Assembly: GCF_000372465.1 (NCBI RefSeq)
Contig: NZ_AQUZ01000069.1
Coordinates: 1-43,191, forward strand
Direction of reading: 5' to 3'
Source of the DNA: Kribbella catacumbae DSM 19601
GTDB lineage: Bacteria > Actinomycetota > Actinomycetes > Propionibacteriales > Kribbellaceae
Length of the DNA stretch: 43,191 nucleotides
Below the pieces are notes generated by a model. It saw nothing but the letters and a program-made list of their open reading frames with translations, had not been told where the DNA came from and made no database searches. Below, piece by piece: positions 42,372 to 43,191 of this stretch. Both the position numbers and the translations under genes were made by a program. Numbering within the stretch: the first letter of the stretch is position 1; each line of letters starts with the position of its first letter.

Positions 42372-42977
42372 TCAGCCTGTGGTGGTGGCGAGGAGGCCGG
42401 TGATGCGGCGGCGGGCGGCCTTGGGGTGCAGGGGTTCGCAGCCGGCATCGACGCAGCGCTTCACCACTCGTGGATCGTCCTTCAGCAGCAGGAGTCCCCG
42501 TCGCAGCAGGGTGAACGGTGGCTTGCGATGCTCGCGCAGGTCGCGCTGGAACCGGCGTACGAAGGTGACGATCCGGTGATGCCGCACACAGATCGCCGCC
42601 GCCAGCAATCCACGCTCCCGCAACGCCCCGACGATCTGGTCCGCGAAGATGCCCTCGGCAACCACCAACGGCGATCCGCCTGTCTCCACAGGCCGATGCC
42701 CGACGGTGCCATCCGCCGAGATGTCATAAACCGGCATGTCCGCGACCCCTGTGGCGCACAAGATCTCCAACGCAGCCACGGCCCGCTCCCCATCCCAGGA
42801 CCCCGGATCATCCCAATCCACGATCCCCAACGGCGACCGGGGCATCGCCGCGTCATCCCCGTCCCGGTAGAAGTCGTCCAGCCGCACCACCGGCAACCCC
42901 ACAACCTCCGCCAGCCGCGACTTCCCAGCCCCCGACGGCCCCGCCAGCAAAACCACCCGTGCACTCACCCCGCGCAT
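42372..42977 (-). CDS. Uridine kinase-like P-loop kinase
   Basis: A 201-residue P-loop NTPase of the uridine kinase/phosphoribulokinase group. Walker A is LLAGPSGAGKSRL, the next Asp pair is in VVRLDDFYRDGDD, and DWDDPGSWD and VAEGIFAD follow in the family's order. ATG 42977 is given; GTG 42968 is possible, with GGGAAG (upstream) better spaced for it. It may phosphorylate uridine or cytidine and would suit the salvage operon at 28-35 kb, but it is not linked to it. It is convergent with the LysR gene. Substrate is not certain. Confidence 0.8.
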   Translation of the reverse strand: MRGVSARVVLLAGPSGAGKSRLAEVVGLPVVRLDDFYRDGDDAAMPRSPLGIVDWDDPGSWDGERAVAALEILCATGVADMPVYDISADGTVGHRPVETGGSPLVVAEGIFADQIVGALRERGLLAAAICVRHHRIVTFVRRFQRDLREHRKPPFTLLRRGLLLLKDDPRVVKRCVDAGCEPLHPKAARRRITGLLATTTG

Positions 42978-43047
42978 TCTTCCCTACCAGCCCATCCACC
43001 CCTCACCGCCAGCCGTCCCGATCACCGGCCAGCCCACCTCCTGCCGC

Positions 43048-43191
43048 CACCTTGAGCACCGCGTAGGCATACGGCGGCGAAAAACGTGACTAGCCCGTGC
43101 CCAAAGCGGCGCCTCGTTCCGGCGGGCGGTGGCTCGGGCGTCACCTTGAGCACCGGGTGGGCATGCGGCGGCGGGAAGCGTGACTGGCCCG
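43048..43191. repeat. Imperfect tandem repeat at the window end
   Basis: A 50-bp unit at 43048-43097 recurs at 43142-43191 (43 of 50 identical) with a 94-bp period. Six of the seven differences are A in the first copy and G in the second. The repeat may continue beyond the window. Confidence 0.65.

Noticed and set aside
43048..43191. Diversity-generating retroelement template/variable repeat pair
   Set aside because: The A-biased differences recall such systems, but there is no reverse transcriptase or target gene, the copies are only 94 bp apart, and all changes are to G rather than to any base.

Overview
The window is 43 kb of gene-dense, GC-rich DNA from an actinomycete. GTG and TTG starts, Streptomyces-like families (SCO4848-type membrane protein, LAL regulators, stand-alone methylmalonyl-CoA mutase large subunit) and a gene set that partly recalls the succinate dehydrogenase to thymidine phosphorylase part of a Streptomyces chromosome all fit. 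Codon style and gene content make a Propionibacteriales/Kribbella-like soil actinomycete my best guess, but no rRNA or other taxonomic marker is present, so genus is an inference. I see no tRNA, rRNA, CRISPR array, prophage or replication origin.

Layout. 1-1648: a complete IS1380-family insertion sequence (ends at 4 and 1644) inserted exactly at the stop codon of a D-Ala-D-Ala carboxypeptidase gene. 1645-3783: that carboxypeptidase and a secreted M43 zinc protease, both on the minus strand. 4018-10739: a gamma-glutamylation catabolic cluster (glutamine-synthetase-like ligase, PuuD-like amidase, aldehyde dehydrogenase, short-chain dehydrogenase, FadR-type regulator, APC permease). Its two promoters share one architecture (TTGACA, 18 bp, TCAATGG) followed by a common inverted-repeat operator; the cluster ends in a run of hairpins and a G-rich tract. 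11008-16843: a LAL regulator, a small membrane protein, an AraC regulator divergent from a DppA-type D-aminopeptidase, two small conserved proteins and a decayed BNR-repeat gene. 16844-21425: sdhCDAB on the minus strand, ending in a G-quadruplex-like tract and a 59-bp palindrome, with a divergent metallo-beta-lactamase-fold protein. 21425-25143: a secreted peptidoglycan-binding protein, two overlapping GT4 glycosyltransferases preceded by a helically phased CCACC array, and an AbrB/VapC toxin-antitoxin pair. 25229-28104: methylmalonyl-CoA mutase large subunit convergent with an M20 amidohydrolase. 28343-35268: a nucleoside uptake and salvage operon (BMP lipoprotein, dual ATPase, two permeases, cytidine deaminase, thymidine phosphorylase). 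35366-36046: a lipoprotein. 36047-36891: a stretch with no credible gene, leading into 36893-38583, a visibly lower-GC two-gene module: an XRE repressor fused to an ImmA/IrrE metalloprotease plus a PIN-domain nuclease, with a near-perfect 29-bp palindrome over the start codon. 38681-41254: a large secreted collagenase divergent from a LysR regulator. 42372-42977: a uridine-kinase-like protein; the window ends in an imperfect tandem repeat.

The best candidates for something undescribed are (1) the XRE-ImmA/PIN module, which looks like a protease-controlled toxin or anti-phage switch carried as an acquired cassette, and (2) the gamma-glutamyl pathway, where a short-chain dehydrogenase takes the place of the usual amine oxidase, pointing to an amino-alcohol substrate. 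Further unexplained structure includes an RBS-masking hairpin in the IS, the phased CCACC array, and long perfect inverted repeats at several convergent gene junctions.
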